DNA of 64,000 bases from REEB95 sp035632055 (GTDB taxonomy: Bacteria; Pseudomonadota; Alphaproteobacteria; ATCC43930; CGMCC-115725), in contig DASQHO010000103.1 of NCBI GenBank assembly GCA_035632055.1, positions 1 to 64,000 of the forward strand, in the 5' to 3' direction. Shown here piece after piece: positions 35,765 through 45,163 of this stretch. The notes below the pieces were generated by a model. That model was not told where the DNA came from. It ran no database searches and saw only the letters and a program-made list of their open reading frames with translations. The first letter of the stretch is position 1. Each line of letters starts with the position of its first letter. A program made the translations under genes and the position numbers.

Positions 35765-37195
35765 ATGGCCGATCCATCCTTCGAGACCGATATTCCCGCC
35801 CGGCTCGACCGGTTGCCGTGGCATCGTTTCCATTGGCTGGTGGTCGCCGCGCTAGGCGTGACTTGGATCCTCGACGGACTCGAGGTCACGCTGGTCGGCT
35901 CGCTGTCAGGCGCCTTCATCGGCGCCAACGGACTATCGATGAGCGAGAGCCAAGTCGGGTTGGCCGCCAGCGCTTACCTCGCCGGCGCAATCGCTGGCGC
36001 GATCGGCTTCGGTCAGCTCACCGATCTTTACGGCCGCAAGCGGTTGTTCGGCATTACCGTAATGGTCTATGCGGTCGCCACCATCGCCACCGGCTTTTCG
36101 TGGAACTTCGCGTCCTTTGCGCTGTTCCGCTTTTGCACCGGTGCCGGCATCGGCGGTGAATATGCCGCGATCAACTCGGCGATCGACGAGTTAATACCGG
36201 CGCGCGCCCGCGGCTGGACCGACTTGGCGATCAACGGCACGTTCTGGATCGGCGCAGCGCTCGGTGCCGGCGCGTCCGTCGTCGTGCTCGACCCCCGGCT
36301 TTTGCCGCCGTGGCTCGGCTGGCGTCTTGCGTTCGGCATCGGCGGTGCGCTCGGCTTCGGCGTCGTCGTATTGCGGCGATACGTTCCGGAAAGTCCGCGC
36401 TGGTTGATGACCCATGGCCGGATCGCTGAGGCGGAAAGCGTCGTGCGTGGAATCGAGAGCCGCATCGGTAAACATATCGGCGCGTTGCCGCCGCCAACCG
36501 GCAAACCGCTCCGCCTTGCGCCGCGCGGGCCGGTACGGCTTGTCGAGCTCGGTATCGTGCTGCTGCGCCGCTATCCGCGACGCACCGTTCTCGGCCTGAC
36601 GCTCATGGCCGCGCAGGCGTTCTGCTACAACGCGGTCTTCTTCACCTATGCGCTGGTGCTGCAACGTTTCTACGGCGTGCCGCCAGAGCGTGTTGGCGCC
36701 TATATCATCGCCTTCGCCGCCGGCAATTTCCTCGGTCCATTGCTGCTTGGCCGCCTGTTCGACACGGTCGGACGCCGTATCATGATCACGCTGACCTATG
36801 GGATTGCCGGCGGCCTCATGGTGGCAACGGCGCTTCTCTTTGCCTTCGACGCGCTGGGCGCCGCCGGTCAGACGGCGCTGTGGACGGCAATATTCTTCGT
36901 CGCCTCCGCAGCCGCGAGTGCGGCTTATCTCACGGTCGGCGAGGCATTTCCGCTTGAACTGCGTGCGTTGATTATCGCGTTGTTCTACGGCTTCGGCACT
37001 GCCATCGGCGGCATAGCCGGCCCGGCGCTGTTTGGATTCCTGATCGAAAGCGGCTCGCGGCCGGCATTAATGTGGGGTTATCTGCTGGCCGCAGCACTGA
37101 TGATCATCGCCGCGGCAATAGAAGCCGCCTTTGGCGTCGACGCGGAACGCCGGCCGCTCGAAGACGTCGCCGCGCCGCTCTCAATCGAAGCCTGA
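35765..37195 (+). CDS. MFS transporter (metabolite:H+ symporter type)
   Basis: A 476-residue transporter with 12 predicted helices. The loop motif GQLTDLYGRKRLFG between helices 2 and 3 and RLFDTVGRRIMI between 8 and 9 are the MFS signature. RFCTGAGIGGEYAAINSAIDELIP and YVPESPRWLMTHGR resemble the sugar and aromatic-acid symporter groups. The substrate cannot be told. It is unlinked to any catabolic gene here. Confidence 0.9.
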   Translation: MADPSFETDIPARLDRLPWHRFHWLVVAALGVTWILDGLEVTLVGSLSGAFIGANGLSMSESQVGLAASAYLAGAIAGAIGFGQLTDLYGRKRLFGITVMVYAVATIATGFSWNFASFALFRFCTGAGIGGEYAAINSAIDELIPARARGWTDLAINGTFWIGAALGAGASVVVLDPRLLPPWLGWRLAFGIGGALGFGVVVLRRYVPESPRWLMTHGRIAEAESVVRGIESRIGKHIGALPPPTGKPLRLAPRGPVRLVELGIVLLRRYPRRTVLGLTLMAAQAFCYNAVFFTYALVLQRFYGVPPERVGAYIIAFAAGNFLGPLLLGRLFDTVGRRIMITLTYGIAGGLMVATALLFAFDALGAAGQTALWTAIFFVASAAASAAYLTVGEAFPLELRALIIALFYGFGTAIGGIAGPALFGFLIESGSRPALMWGYLLAAALMIIAAAIEAAFGVDAERRPLEDVAAPLSIEA

Positions 37196-37315
37196 TCGCG
37201 CACCCCACGTCAGGCACAGGGCAGCACTCCGCTTTTGCTGCGCATGCCTCCCTGCACAATAACTCATTTAGTCGCCGGCGCCGAACCGCGATAGCTTGCC
37301 GCGAGAATCCGCCGG

Positions 37316-38515
37316 GTGCCCGAAATGTCCGCCGAAATCGAAGCGCGCGTCATGCCGGATCCGCGTCCACGGCATGCCGCAATCGCTGGCATGTCAGCGC
37401 TGCTGCTCGGCATCGGCTTGTCGCGGTTCGCATTCACCCCGCTGATCCCGGCACTGGTGCAGGCCGGATGGTTCACCGCCGCGCAAGCGGGCTATCTCGG
37501 CGCCACCAATCTTGCCGGTTACTTGATTGGTGCGGCAATCGCCAGGCACGCTGCGCGCCACATTCCGGCGATGGCGCTGGTGAAGGCGGCGATGATTCTC
37601 GCCGCGGTGTGTTTCGCCGGCTGCGCCGCGCCGCTCGGCTTCGCCTGGTACTTCGGCTGGCGGCTGATGTCGGGAATCGTCGGCGGCGTGTTGATGGTGC
37701 TCGCGCCCACCGCCGTGCTCGCAGCGACATCCGTGCACCGTCGCGGCCGCGTCGCCGGTATTGTGTTCACCGGTGTCGGCGCCGGCATTGCCTTATCGGG
37801 CACTGTGATCCCATGGCTAGTGCATGCCGGCCTGCCGGCCACTTGGATGACGTTGGCGGCCATTGGAGTCGCCTTGACGCTCTTGGCGTGGGGTGGCTGG
37901 CCGCATCATGCGCACATTCCCGACGCGCGTAGACCATCGACACGGCTTCGGCTGTCGCCAGCAATTGTGCGGCTGGTGATTTCATACGGCATCATCGGCC
38001 TCGCCTTCGCGCCACCCACAGTCTATTGGACCGATTTCATCGCCCGCGGCCTCGGCTTGGGCTTGGGCACCGGCGGATTCTTCTGGCTGGTGCTCGGCCT
38101 TGGCGCCGCTTGCGGTCCGATGCTCACCGGCTTCGTCGCCGAGCGTCTCGGTTTCGCACGGACCTACACACTGGTTCTCGCCGCGCTGGCGGTCTGCATC
38201 GGTGTGCCGGCGGCGTGGCCCGATACGCCCGTGCTGTTGCTTGCGTCGTTCGGCACCGGCGCCTGCGGTCTCGCGACGACGTCGCTGGGATCAGGCCGCG
38301 CTGCCGAACTGGCACCGATCGAGCAGCATCGCCAGCTTTGGGGCTGGATGACTCTCGCCTATGCGATCGTGTATGCGGCCGGCGGCTATATCAGCGCCTT
38401 CCTGTTCGCGCGGACCGGCTCGTATTCTTTGCTGTTCGCGTTCGGCGCGGCGATGGCCTTGGTATCGGCGCTGTTCGCATGGCGATCCGCGCGCGGCGAA
38501 CGGAGTGCCGTTTAG
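37316..38515 (+). CDS. YbfB/YjiJ-family MFS transporter
   Basis: A 399-residue MFS protein matching the YbfB/YjiJ family: GIGLSRFAFTPLIPALVQAGW in helix 1 and AGYLGATNLAGYLIGA in helix 2 are characteristic. The start given is a GTG; an ATG three codons on (37325) is equally possible. Twelve helices are predicted. Substrate unknown. It is 121 bases after the first MFS gene and may share its transcript. Confidence 0.88.
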   Translation: MPEMSAEIEARVMPDPRPRHAAIAGMSALLLGIGLSRFAFTPLIPALVQAGWFTAAQAGYLGATNLAGYLIGAAIARHAARHIPAMALVKAAMILAAVCFAGCAAPLGFAWYFGWRLMSGIVGGVLMVLAPTAVLAATSVHRRGRVAGIVFTGVGAGIALSGTVIPWLVHAGLPATWMTLAAIGVALTLLAWGGWPHHAHIPDARRPSTRLRLSPAIVRLVISYGIIGLAFAPPTVYWTDFIARGLGLGLGTGGFFWLVLGLGAACGPMLTGFVAERLGFARTYTLVLAALAVCIGVPAAWPDTPVLLLASFGTGACGLATTSLGSGRAAELAPIEQHRQLWGWMTLAYAIVYAAGGYISAFLFARTGSYSLLFAFGAAMALVSALFAWRSARGERSAV

Positions 38516-38575
38516 GTTGATTGCGAGAGCGCCAAAGACGGCCGCCGGACATCCGATGCGGGCCGCAAGACCGCA

Positions 38576-38605
38576 GTGACTCCGCGCTGATGATCAAGCT
38601 ATAAT
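38576..38605 (+). promoter_or_regulatory. Sigma-70-like promoter of the liv operon
   Basis: A perfect -10 hexamer TATAAT at 38600-38605 is preceded after 18 bases by GTGACT (38576-38581), which keeps TGAC of the -35 consensus. A start site near 38612 would give a leader of about 56 bases before the ATG at 38668. Confidence 0.5.
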
Positions 38606-38667
38606 CAACGCGAAGATTAGTGGATAAAAATCGTCTCGGAGGTCTTGCTAACCAAGGAGAAAAACCA

Positions 38668-39855
38668 ATGTCGGGAGGGAAGTTACATGTGCGCGGAGGC
38701 GCGTTTTTTGCCCCGCTGATTGCCGCCGCCGTCCTGTTTGCAGCCGTGGCGGCGCATGCTCAGAAGCCGATCGTCATCGGCGCTTCGATTTCCGAAACCG
38801 GACCGCTCGCTGTCGACGCGGCCTATCACCTCAAGGGCATCCAGCTCGGTATTGCCGATGCCAACGCGAATGGCGGCTGGCTCGGCCGCAAGCTCGAGCT
38901 CAAATTATACGACGACCAAAGTAATCCCGGCACGGCTGTGCGGCTTTATACCCGCCTGATCACCGAGGATAAGGTCGATCTGCTTGTCGGACCGTATTCG
39001 AGCGGCATCAGCCAAGCCGTCGCGCCACTGATGAACAAGTACGAGCATGTGACGCCGATGCCAGGCGCGTCGTTGCCGTCGATCTTCTCGGCCGGCAACA
39101 AGTGGGCCTTCCAGCTCCTGCCGCCGGCCACCGGCTATCTCGACGGCATGTTGCCGATGACCAAGGCGCTGGGTGCGCATAAGGTCGCGATTCTCCAGGC
39201 GCAGCTATCGTTCACCCTAGCCTGCGGCCAGGCGCGGCTCGACCAAGCGAAGGCGCTCGGCATGGATGTGGTTTACAGCACGACCTATGCGATGCCGCCG
39301 CCGGATTTCTCGTCGATCGCGCTGGCGATCAAGAGCGCCAATCCCGACGCCGTGATCGTGTGCTCCTACTATCCTGACGCGGTCGGGCTGGCTCAAGCGC
39401 TGCATCGCATCGGCTATGCGCCGAAGTTCTTCGCCGAGACCATCGGCCCGGCAGAAGATCAGTTCGTCAGCGCGTTGGGACCGATCACCAATCGGATCAT
39501 TTCCAACACGAGCTGGTGGCCGAGCCTGAAGACCCACGACAACGCCGGCTTCATCGCCCGTTACAAGGCGATGTTCCACGAGGACCCGGATTACCACTCG
39601 GCGGCGACCTACGCCGCCATGCAGGTTCTTGGCGCGGCGGTCAAGGCGACCAAGTCGCTCGACCAGGAGAAGCTGCGCGCGTGGATCGCGACCCACGAGG
39701 TCGAAACCGTCCAGGGCATGTTCAAGAGTGGCCCGACTGGTCTGTCGTTAGGTTTCGATCAGTACATGTTCCAGATTCAGAACGGCAAACGCCTCCTGGT
39801 CTGGCCGGCGAAGGACGAACAAGCGAAGGTGCAGGTCCCCTACACCGGCCAATAG
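38668..39855 (+). CDS. Branched-chain amino acid-type ABC transporter binding protein
   Basis: A 395-residue periplasmic binding protein of the LivJ/LivK type. The signal peptide covers about residues 1-32, ending AAHAQ. The Leu/Ile/Val-binding fold is shown by VIGASISETGPLAVDAAYHLKG, YDDQSNPGTAVRLYTRLI and LLVGPYSSG. An AAGGAG site 8 bases before the ATG at 38668 fixes the start. The operon continues with permease, fused permease-ATPase and ATPase genes. Relatives bind amino acids, amides or aromatic acids, so the ligand is unknown. Confidence 0.92.
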   Translation: MSGGKLHVRGGAFFAPLIAAAVLFAAVAAHAQKPIVIGASISETGPLAVDAAYHLKGIQLGIADANANGGWLGRKLELKLYDDQSNPGTAVRLYTRLITEDKVDLLVGPYSSGISQAVAPLMNKYEHVTPMPGASLPSIFSAGNKWAFQLLPPATGYLDGMLPMTKALGAHKVAILQAQLSFTLACGQARLDQAKALGMDVVYSTTYAMPPPDFSSIALAIKSANPDAVIVCSYYPDAVGLAQALHRIGYAPKFFAETIGPAEDQFVSALGPITNRIISNTSWWPSLKTHDNAGFIARYKAMFHEDPDYHSAATYAAMQVLGAAVKATKSLDQEKLRAWIATHEVETVQGMFKSGPTGLSLGFDQYMFQIQNGKRLLVWPAKDEQAKVQVPYTGQ

Positions 39856-39897
39856 CCGGAGAGGCCATACAAGGGGGTTGATGGTCGGGTCGGCCGG

Positions 39898-40761
39898 GTG
39901 ATCGTACTGCAGTTGGTCGTCAACGGGGTGCTCCTGGGCGGGACGTATATCCTGCTCGCCCAGGGACTCAACCTCGTTTTCGGCGTCATGGGCATCGTCA
40001 ACCTTGCCCACGGCTCGATCATCACGGTTGCGGGCCTGTTCACCTACTGGTTCGTGACGCACACCGATCAAAGCCCGCTGTGGCTGATCCCGTGCGTGTT
40101 TGTCGTGATGCTCGCGGCCGGCGCCGTGCTCCAGCGGCTGCTACTGGAGCCACTCGCCAAGCTCGGCAACCGGCGCGAATTGCTGAGCCTTATGGTCACG
40201 TTCGGCTTGTCCTACGTGATCGTCGAGACCGCACTCAACTTTTTCGGATCGCAATACGTCTCGCTGCCGAATCTCCAGGAGACGTGGTCGATTGGCGGCT
40301 TGGCGATCAACGAGGCGCTGGTCGCGGCCGGGGTTCTCGGCGGATTGATCTCGGGCTGCCTGCACGTCTGGCTGCACTACACGCCCTCGGGCAAGGCGCT
40401 CCTCGCGACCTCGCAGAATGCGACCGGCGCGGTGACCTGCGGTATCGACGTGCGCCGCATGCGCGGTATCTCGTTCGCAATCGGCTCGGCACTGGCCGGA
40501 ATCGCTGGCGTCCTGTTGATTCTGATCTTGCCACTGTCGGCACCAACCGCAGATACGCTCACCATCCTGTCGTTCGTCATTGTCGCGCTGGGCGGCCTCG
40601 GCGACTACAAAGGCGCCGTCTTTGCGGGATTGCTCCTCGGCCTGGTGCAATCCGGCGTCGGCTATTACCTCGGCGGCGACGTCGAAGTCATCGTGCCCTA
40701 CCTGTTGCTGATTGCATTTATGGTGCTGCGCCCGCAGGGCCTCGGCCAGGCGGCGCGGTAA
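39898..40761 (+). CDS. livH: LivH-type permease
   Basis: A 287-residue inner-membrane permease with about eight helices, matching LivH: LVVNGVLLGGTYILLAQGLNLVFGVMGIVNLAHG at the N-terminus and LGGLGDYKGAVFAGLLLGLVQS near the C-terminus, where the ATPase contacts the permease. The start is a GTG at 39898, as the nearby ATG at 39881 meets a stop at once. The next gene starts 16 bases later. Confidence 0.92.
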   Translation: MIVLQLVVNGVLLGGTYILLAQGLNLVFGVMGIVNLAHGSIITVAGLFTYWFVTHTDQSPLWLIPCVFVVMLAAGAVLQRLLLEPLAKLGNRRELLSLMVTFGLSYVIVETALNFFGSQYVSLPNLQETWSIGGLAINEALVAAGVLGGLISGCLHVWLHYTPSGKALLATSQNATGAVTCGIDVRRMRGISFAIGSALAGIAGVLLILILPLSAPTADTLTILSFVIVALGGLGDYKGAVFAGLLLGLVQSGVGYYLGGDVEVIVPYLLLIAFMVLRPQGLGQAAR

Positions 40762-40777
40762 ACGTGCGGACGATACA

Positions 40778-42550
40778 GTGAATCTCGACGCGCGACAGGT
40801 GAGCCAGTGGATCGGGCGGCGGCTGGCAGCGCCTGCGTCAGCCGTCGTGACTGGACCGCAGCCGCTGGCGACCGCGATCCTGGTCGCGGTGATCGCTTGC
40901 GCCGGCGTCGTGCCGCTGGTGACCAGCGCCTACATCCTGCAACTCGCGACCGACATTCTCACCTTCGCCGCGTTGGCCTATTCGTGGAACGTCATCAGCG
41001 GTTGCACCGGCTATCTGTCCTTCGGACAGGTCTCGTTTTTCGGCATCGGCGCCTACGCGACCTCGGCGCTGGTGCTGCATACCGGGATACCGTGGTATGT
41101 CGCGGCGGTCATTGGCAGCGCCATCGGCGGCGTCAGCGCGGCGATATCCGGCACCATCATGCTGCGGCTGCGCGGCATTATGTTCGCGCTCGGCATGCTC
41201 GGCCTTGCCCGCATCCTCATGGTGGTGTCATCGAACTGGGACTATATCGGCGGCGCGGCGGGGTTGACCCTGCCGGCCCAACTCACGCCAGTCGCGGTCT
41301 ATCTGGCGATGTGGGTGACTGTGCTGGTCGCGTTTGCGCTGAATTATTTCGTGCTGCATTCGCAGTGGGGCTTGTCGGTGATTGGCGTGCGCGACGACGA
41401 GGTCGCCGCTTCGGCTGTCGGCGTGCCGACGTCGTGGGTCAAGATCATCGCCTTCATCATGAGCGCGCTTGCGCCGGCCGCGGTCGGCGGCCTGGTGGCG
41501 TGGAACCGGAGCTTCCTTGATCCGCCGAGCGCCTTCGATCCGACGCTCGATCTGCAGGTGATTGTTTTTGCCTTGTTCGGCGGCATCGGCACCCTCTGGG
41601 GCCCGGCGCTCGGCACGGTAATTCTGGTGATCGTCGGCGAGCAGTTCTGGGCCTATCTGCCCGACCTGCAACTGGCATTGTACGGCGTTCTAATCATCGC
41701 CGTCGTGCTTGCCTTTCCAGGCGGCGTTGTCGGCATCGCCAATAAATTCGGCTGGCTGCGGCGCCGGCCAGTCGCGGCACCGGCGACGTTTCCCACCGTC
41801 ACGCGCCCGGCGCAGCCGGCAACAGCCGGCAACGACGCGGTCATCGAGGTACGCGATCTGACGGTGCGGTTCGGCGGCCTGGTCGCGCTCAACAGCGTTT
41901 CGCTCGTGGTGAAGCGGGGCGAAATGGTGAGCATCATCGGCGCCAATGGCGCCGGCAAGACGACGCTGTTCAACGCCATAACCGGCTTCGTCAAACCCAA
42001 CGAAGGCGGCGTCTATTATCAGGGAAAATTGGTTTCCGCGATTCCGTCGCATCAGCGGGCTCGGCAGGGTATCGCTCGCACGTTCCAGATTCCGCGGCTT
42101 ATGGAATCGATGACAGTATGGGAAAACACCCTGCTCGCCGCGCGCAACGGCAAGCGCGCCGCGGCAGCCGTCGATCAGGCGGCCTGGGCGCTGCACACGG
42201 TGAAGCTCGACAATCGATGGCTTGAGCTGCCGAACAAGTTAAGCCCGGGCCAGCAACGGCGGCTTGAAATGGCGCGCGCCCTTGCCCTCGATCCGACGGT
42301 GATCCTGCTCGACGAGGTGATGGCGGGCATGACACGCGACGAACAGGGCGAAATCCGCGCCGTCTTGCGCCATTTCCGCGATCTGGGTGTGGCCGCGGTT
42401 GCCGGTGTCGAGCACATCATCTCGGCGATCGCCGACATTTCCGACCGCATGATCGTGCTTGATCGCGGCAAGAAGATCGCCGAGGGAACACCGGAGGCCG
42501 TGCTGCGCGACCCGATCGTCATCGAATCGTATCTTGGCAAGGTGTCGTGA
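40778..42550 (+). CDS. LivM-LivG fusion: permease plus ATPase
   Basis: A 590-residue protein joining two usual ABC subunits. Residues about 1-325 are a LivM permease (TGYLSFGQVSFFGIGAYATSAL, GVRDDEVAASAVGVP, FALFGGIGTLWGPALGTVIL). A Pro/Ala linker of about 25 residues leads to a LivG ATPase from about 350 (Walker A GANGAGKTT, signature LSPGQQRRLE, Walker B VILLDEVMAG, switch His in VEHI). The signature is LSPGQ rather than the more usual LSYGQ, and the Walker B is followed by VMAGM instead of PAAGL. The start is a GTG at 40778; a second GTG seven codons on is possible. Confidence 0.92.
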   Translation: MNLDARQVSQWIGRRLAAPASAVVTGPQPLATAILVAVIACAGVVPLVTSAYILQLATDILTFAALAYSWNVISGCTGYLSFGQVSFFGIGAYATSALVLHTGIPWYVAAVIGSAIGGVSAAISGTIMLRLRGIMFALGMLGLARILMVVSSNWDYIGGAAGLTLPAQLTPVAVYLAMWVTVLVAFALNYFVLHSQWGLSVIGVRDDEVAASAVGVPTSWVKIIAFIMSALAPAAVGGLVAWNRSFLDPPSAFDPTLDLQVIVFALFGGIGTLWGPALGTVILVIVGEQFWAYLPDLQLALYGVLIIAVVLAFPGGVVGIANKFGWLRRRPVAAPATFPTVTRPAQPATAGNDAVIEVRDLTVRFGGLVALNSVSLVVKRGEMVSIIGANGAGKTTLFNAITGFVKPNEGGVYYQGKLVSAIPSHQRARQGIARTFQIPRLMESMTVWENTLLAARNGKRAAAAVDQAAWALHTVKLDNRWLELPNKLSPGQQRRLEMARALALDPTVILLDEVMAGMTRDEQGEIRAVLRHFRDLGVAAVAGVEHIISAIADISDRMIVLDRGKKIAEGTPEAVLRDPIVIESYLGKVS

Positions 42551-43284
42551 GCGCGCCGGCTTCAGCCTCCGCGGAGACCGACGCGCTCAGGGTCGAGAAT
42601 CTGGTCGCAGGCTTCGGCGATCTCACCATCCTGCACGACGTCTCGCTGGTGGTGCCGGCCGGCAAGGTGACCGTTCTGCTGGGCGCCAACGGCGCCGGCA
42701 AGACAACGCTCTTCCGTGCCATCACCGGCCTGGTCACGCCGCGCGCCGGTAGCGTCACGCTATTCGGCAAGGAGATCGCAGGCCAAGCACCGCACCTTAT
42801 CGCCCGCGCCGGCATCGGCCACGTGCCCAGCGGCCGCGAGTTGTTTCCGCGCATGCCGGTCAGCGCACATCTCGATCTCGGCGGCCGCCTGTGTCCGCCC
42901 GCCCAGCGGGCGGCACTGCGCCAGCGCGTCCTGGGCCTGTTTCCCGAGATCGCCGAACGGCTCAGCCAGGCCGCGGGCACGCTGTCAGGCGGCGAGCAGC
43001 AGATGGTGGCGATCGCGCGCGCATTGATGACCAATCCGCGGCTATTGCTGCTCGACGAACCGTCGGCCGGCTTGGCCCCGAAAGTCGTGCTCTCGGTCTT
43101 CCAAACCTTGGCGAAGCTGCAGGATCAGGGCATGAGCGTGCTGCTGGCCGAGCAAAGCCTGACCTTCGGCCTGTCGGTCGCCAGCCGCGCGTACATCATC
43201 CGCGAAGGCCGCATCGTGCTGTCGGGAACGCCCGCCGAACTCGCCGCCGAGCGCAGCGTCGTCCAGGCCTATCTCGGCGCCTAG
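42547..43284 (+). CDS. livF: LivF-type ABC ATPase
   Basis: A 245-residue ATPase matching LivF. Walker A GANGAGKTT, the LSGGEQQMVAIARAL signature, Walker B LLLLDEPSAGLAPKVV and the switch region VLLAEQSLTFGLSVASR are intact; the Gln after LAE in place of His is normal for LivF. It forms a heterodimer with the LivG half of the fused protein. The start is a GTG overlapping the upstream stop by 4 bases. Its stop shares CTAG with the convergent dehydrogenase gene. Confidence 0.94.
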   Translation: MSAPASASAETDALRVENLVAGFGDLTILHDVSLVVPAGKVTVLLGANGAGKTTLFRAITGLVTPRAGSVTLFGKEIAGQAPHLIARAGIGHVPSGRELFPRMPVSAHLDLGGRLCPPAQRAALRQRVLGLFPEIAERLSQAAGTLSGGEQQMVAIARALMTNPRLLLLDEPSAGLAPKVVLSVFQTLAKLQDQGMSVLLAEQSLTFGLSVASRAYIIREGRIVLSGTPAELAAERSVVQAYLGA

Positions 43285-44033
43285 AACTGGTAACGGCGCA
43301 GGCCGCCATCGACCGGGATCACCGTGCCAGTCATGTAACGCGCCAACGGCGACGCGAGAAAGACCGCGAGTACCGCAAGGTCCTCCGGTTGACCGTATTC
43401 ACCGACCGGAATTTCGCGCTCGGCAAACTTGCGCCGCTCATCCTCGGGATAGAGGCGCAGAATCTGCTCGGTGATGATGCGGCCGGGAGCGATCGAATTG
43501 ACGGTGATGCCGTGCTTGCCGACTTCGCGCGACAGGCCTTTGGCCCAGGCATGTACGGCCGCCTTGGCGGCGAACGAGGCGTTGATCCGCTCGGGCTCCG
43601 ACTTGCCGGTGATATTGATAATGCGGCCCCATTTCTGCGCAATCATTCCCGGCAGGACCGCATGCGTCAGCTGACGCAGCCGGGTGAAATTGAGCGTCAG
43701 CGCTTCATCCCAGCTCTGGTCGGACGCGTCCACCGGCAACGGCCGGCTACCGCCGGCGCTGTTGATCAGGATTTCGATCGTGCCGAGGGCACGCGCCGCC
43801 TCGTCGCGAATACGAAGCGGCGAGTCCGGCTGCATGACGTCGGCGACGACGATCGCCGGGCGGATGCCGCCGCTCTTCTCGATTCCGGCGGCCACTTGTT
43901 CGAGTAAATCCTGGCGGCGCGCTACGATCGCCAGCCGCGCACCTTCCGCCGCGAGCCCCGCAGCGATGGCGCGGCCGATGCCCATGCTGGCTCCGGTCAC
44001 CAGCGCGTTACGTCCGTTCAGCTGCAGATCCAA
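43281..44033 (-). CDS. Short-chain dehydrogenase with substituted catalytic Tyr
   Basis: A 250-residue Rossmann-fold protein. The cofactor loop TGASMGIGRAIA, the NSAGGS motif and the C-terminal VDGGLRRYQF are typical of classical SDRs. The active-site segment reads NASFAAKAAVHAWAKG: the Lys is kept, but the YxxxK position four residues before it is Ser, not Tyr. A similar segment occurs in a subgroup annotated as ketoacyl reductase, so it looks like a subfamily trait. It lies 8 bases from tcuB on the same strand. Confidence 0.88.
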   Translation of the reverse strand: MDLQLNGRNALVTGASMGIGRAIAAGLAAEGARLAIVARRQDLLEQVAAGIEKSGGIRPAIVVADVMQPDSPLRIRDEAARALGTIEILINSAGGSRPLPVDASDQSWDEALTLNFTRLRQLTHAVLPGMIAQKWGRIINITGKSEPERINASFAAKAAVHAWAKGLSREVGKHGITVNSIAPGRIITEQILRLYPEDERRKFAEREIPVGEYGQPEDLAVLAVFLASPLARYMTGTVIPVDGGLRRYQF

Positions 44034-44041
44034 AATGCCCC

Positions 44042-45163
44042 CTACTCGATGGCGCGCTCGCCGCTGCGCGCTGGCACCGTCTCGGCAGCATAGTGCACGA
44101 GGGCCCCGAGCCGATAAACGCCGTGCACGAATTTGCCGTACGGCAGAACCAGGAACAAGGCGAGGACGAAGCCGAGATGTACCGAAAGCAGAATGCCCAT
44201 CGCCGCACTGGCGCGCAGTCCCAATAACAGCAATCCGGTCGCTGCGATCAACGCCAGCAGCACCAGCAACGCAACATCGGTGCCGAGCATTTCTCTCGCG
44301 CCCGGAGCGGGATCACGGACGATCTTGAGAACCAACAAACCCACGGTGCCGATCAGCAAGCCGATGCCGCCAAGCGTACCAAGCACGACGGGAACGCTGA
44401 GCAGCGGATAGGGTGCAATCCAGCCGAGAATATGGTGATAGACCGTCGCGACGCAGGTCGCCGCGAAGCATAAGACGAAACCGTAGAACATGGCGTGATG
44501 AAACCCGCGCCGCGCGCCCGAGAATGACCCGTCGCGGTCGTTGCAGCCATAATCGCCACCGGAGAGATTGCGCAAGGCGGCGGCATCGCTCAATGCGCGC
44601 CACCACGCCCGCAATCCAGCAGGATGGCGGAGCCCTCCAGCCGTGTCGCGCCAGAACCGCCCATAACCGACCGCCAGCGCGAGCAACGCATAACCGAACG
44701 TGGCCGAGCCAACCGCGATCATCACGCCCAAGGGAATGACCGCATAGAACGCGCCGGTGCCGGTACGTGCGTTATAGATGATCGAAGGCTGCTGCAATCC
44801 GGTGGCCAACAGCAGCACGGCTGCGAGCGCGACGGCAACGACCAGCGAGACGATCACACCGTTGCGCCGGAACAAGGCCGCAAACGGGCCGGGCCATGCA
44901 TATTCGCGATAAGCCTCGGCGCGCAGCTGCGCGAAGGCACGCGGCAGGTTGAGATTGAATTCGTGCGGCGGCGCGTATTGGCAGGCATAGAAACAGCCGC
45001 GGCAATCGTGGCAGAGATTGGCGAGATAGCTTAAGTCGGCGTTGGAAAACTCGCGCCGCAGCTCCATCGCCGGAAACACGGCGCAATAGCCTTCGCAATA
45101 GCGGCAGGCGTTACAGATCTCCATTAGCCGCCGCGCTTCGGCAACAGTGTCAGTGTCGTGCAT
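44042..45163 (-). CDS. tcuB: Tricarballylate-utilisation protein B (Fe-S/haem membrane protein)
   Basis: A 373-residue protein. The N-terminus has two four-Cys clusters (CNACRYCEGYC and CHDCRGCFYAC) for Fe-S centres. From about residue 90 several membrane helices follow with scattered His (HHAMFYGFVLCF, HHILGW), fitting haem binding. In Salmonella TcuB reoxidises the flavin of TcuA and passes electrons to quinone. The start ATG at 45163 overlaps the end of tcuA by 14 bases. Its presence confirms the TcuA assignment. Confidence 0.9.
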   Translation of the reverse strand: MHDTDTVAEARRLMEICNACRYCEGYCAVFPAMELRREFSNADLSYLANLCHDCRGCFYACQYAPPHEFNLNLPRAFAQLRAEAYREYAWPGPFAALFRRNGVIVSLVVAVALAAVLLLATGLQQPSIIYNARTGTGAFYAVIPLGVMIAVGSATFGYALLALAVGYGRFWRDTAGGLRHPAGLRAWWRALSDAAALRNLSGGDYGCNDRDGSFSGARRGFHHAMFYGFVLCFAATCVATVYHHILGWIAPYPLLSVPVVLGTLGGIGLLIGTVGLLVLKIVRDPAPGAREMLGTDVALLVLLALIAATGLLLLGLRASAAMGILLSVHLGFVLALFLVLPYGKFVHGVYRLGALVHYAAETVPARSGERAIE

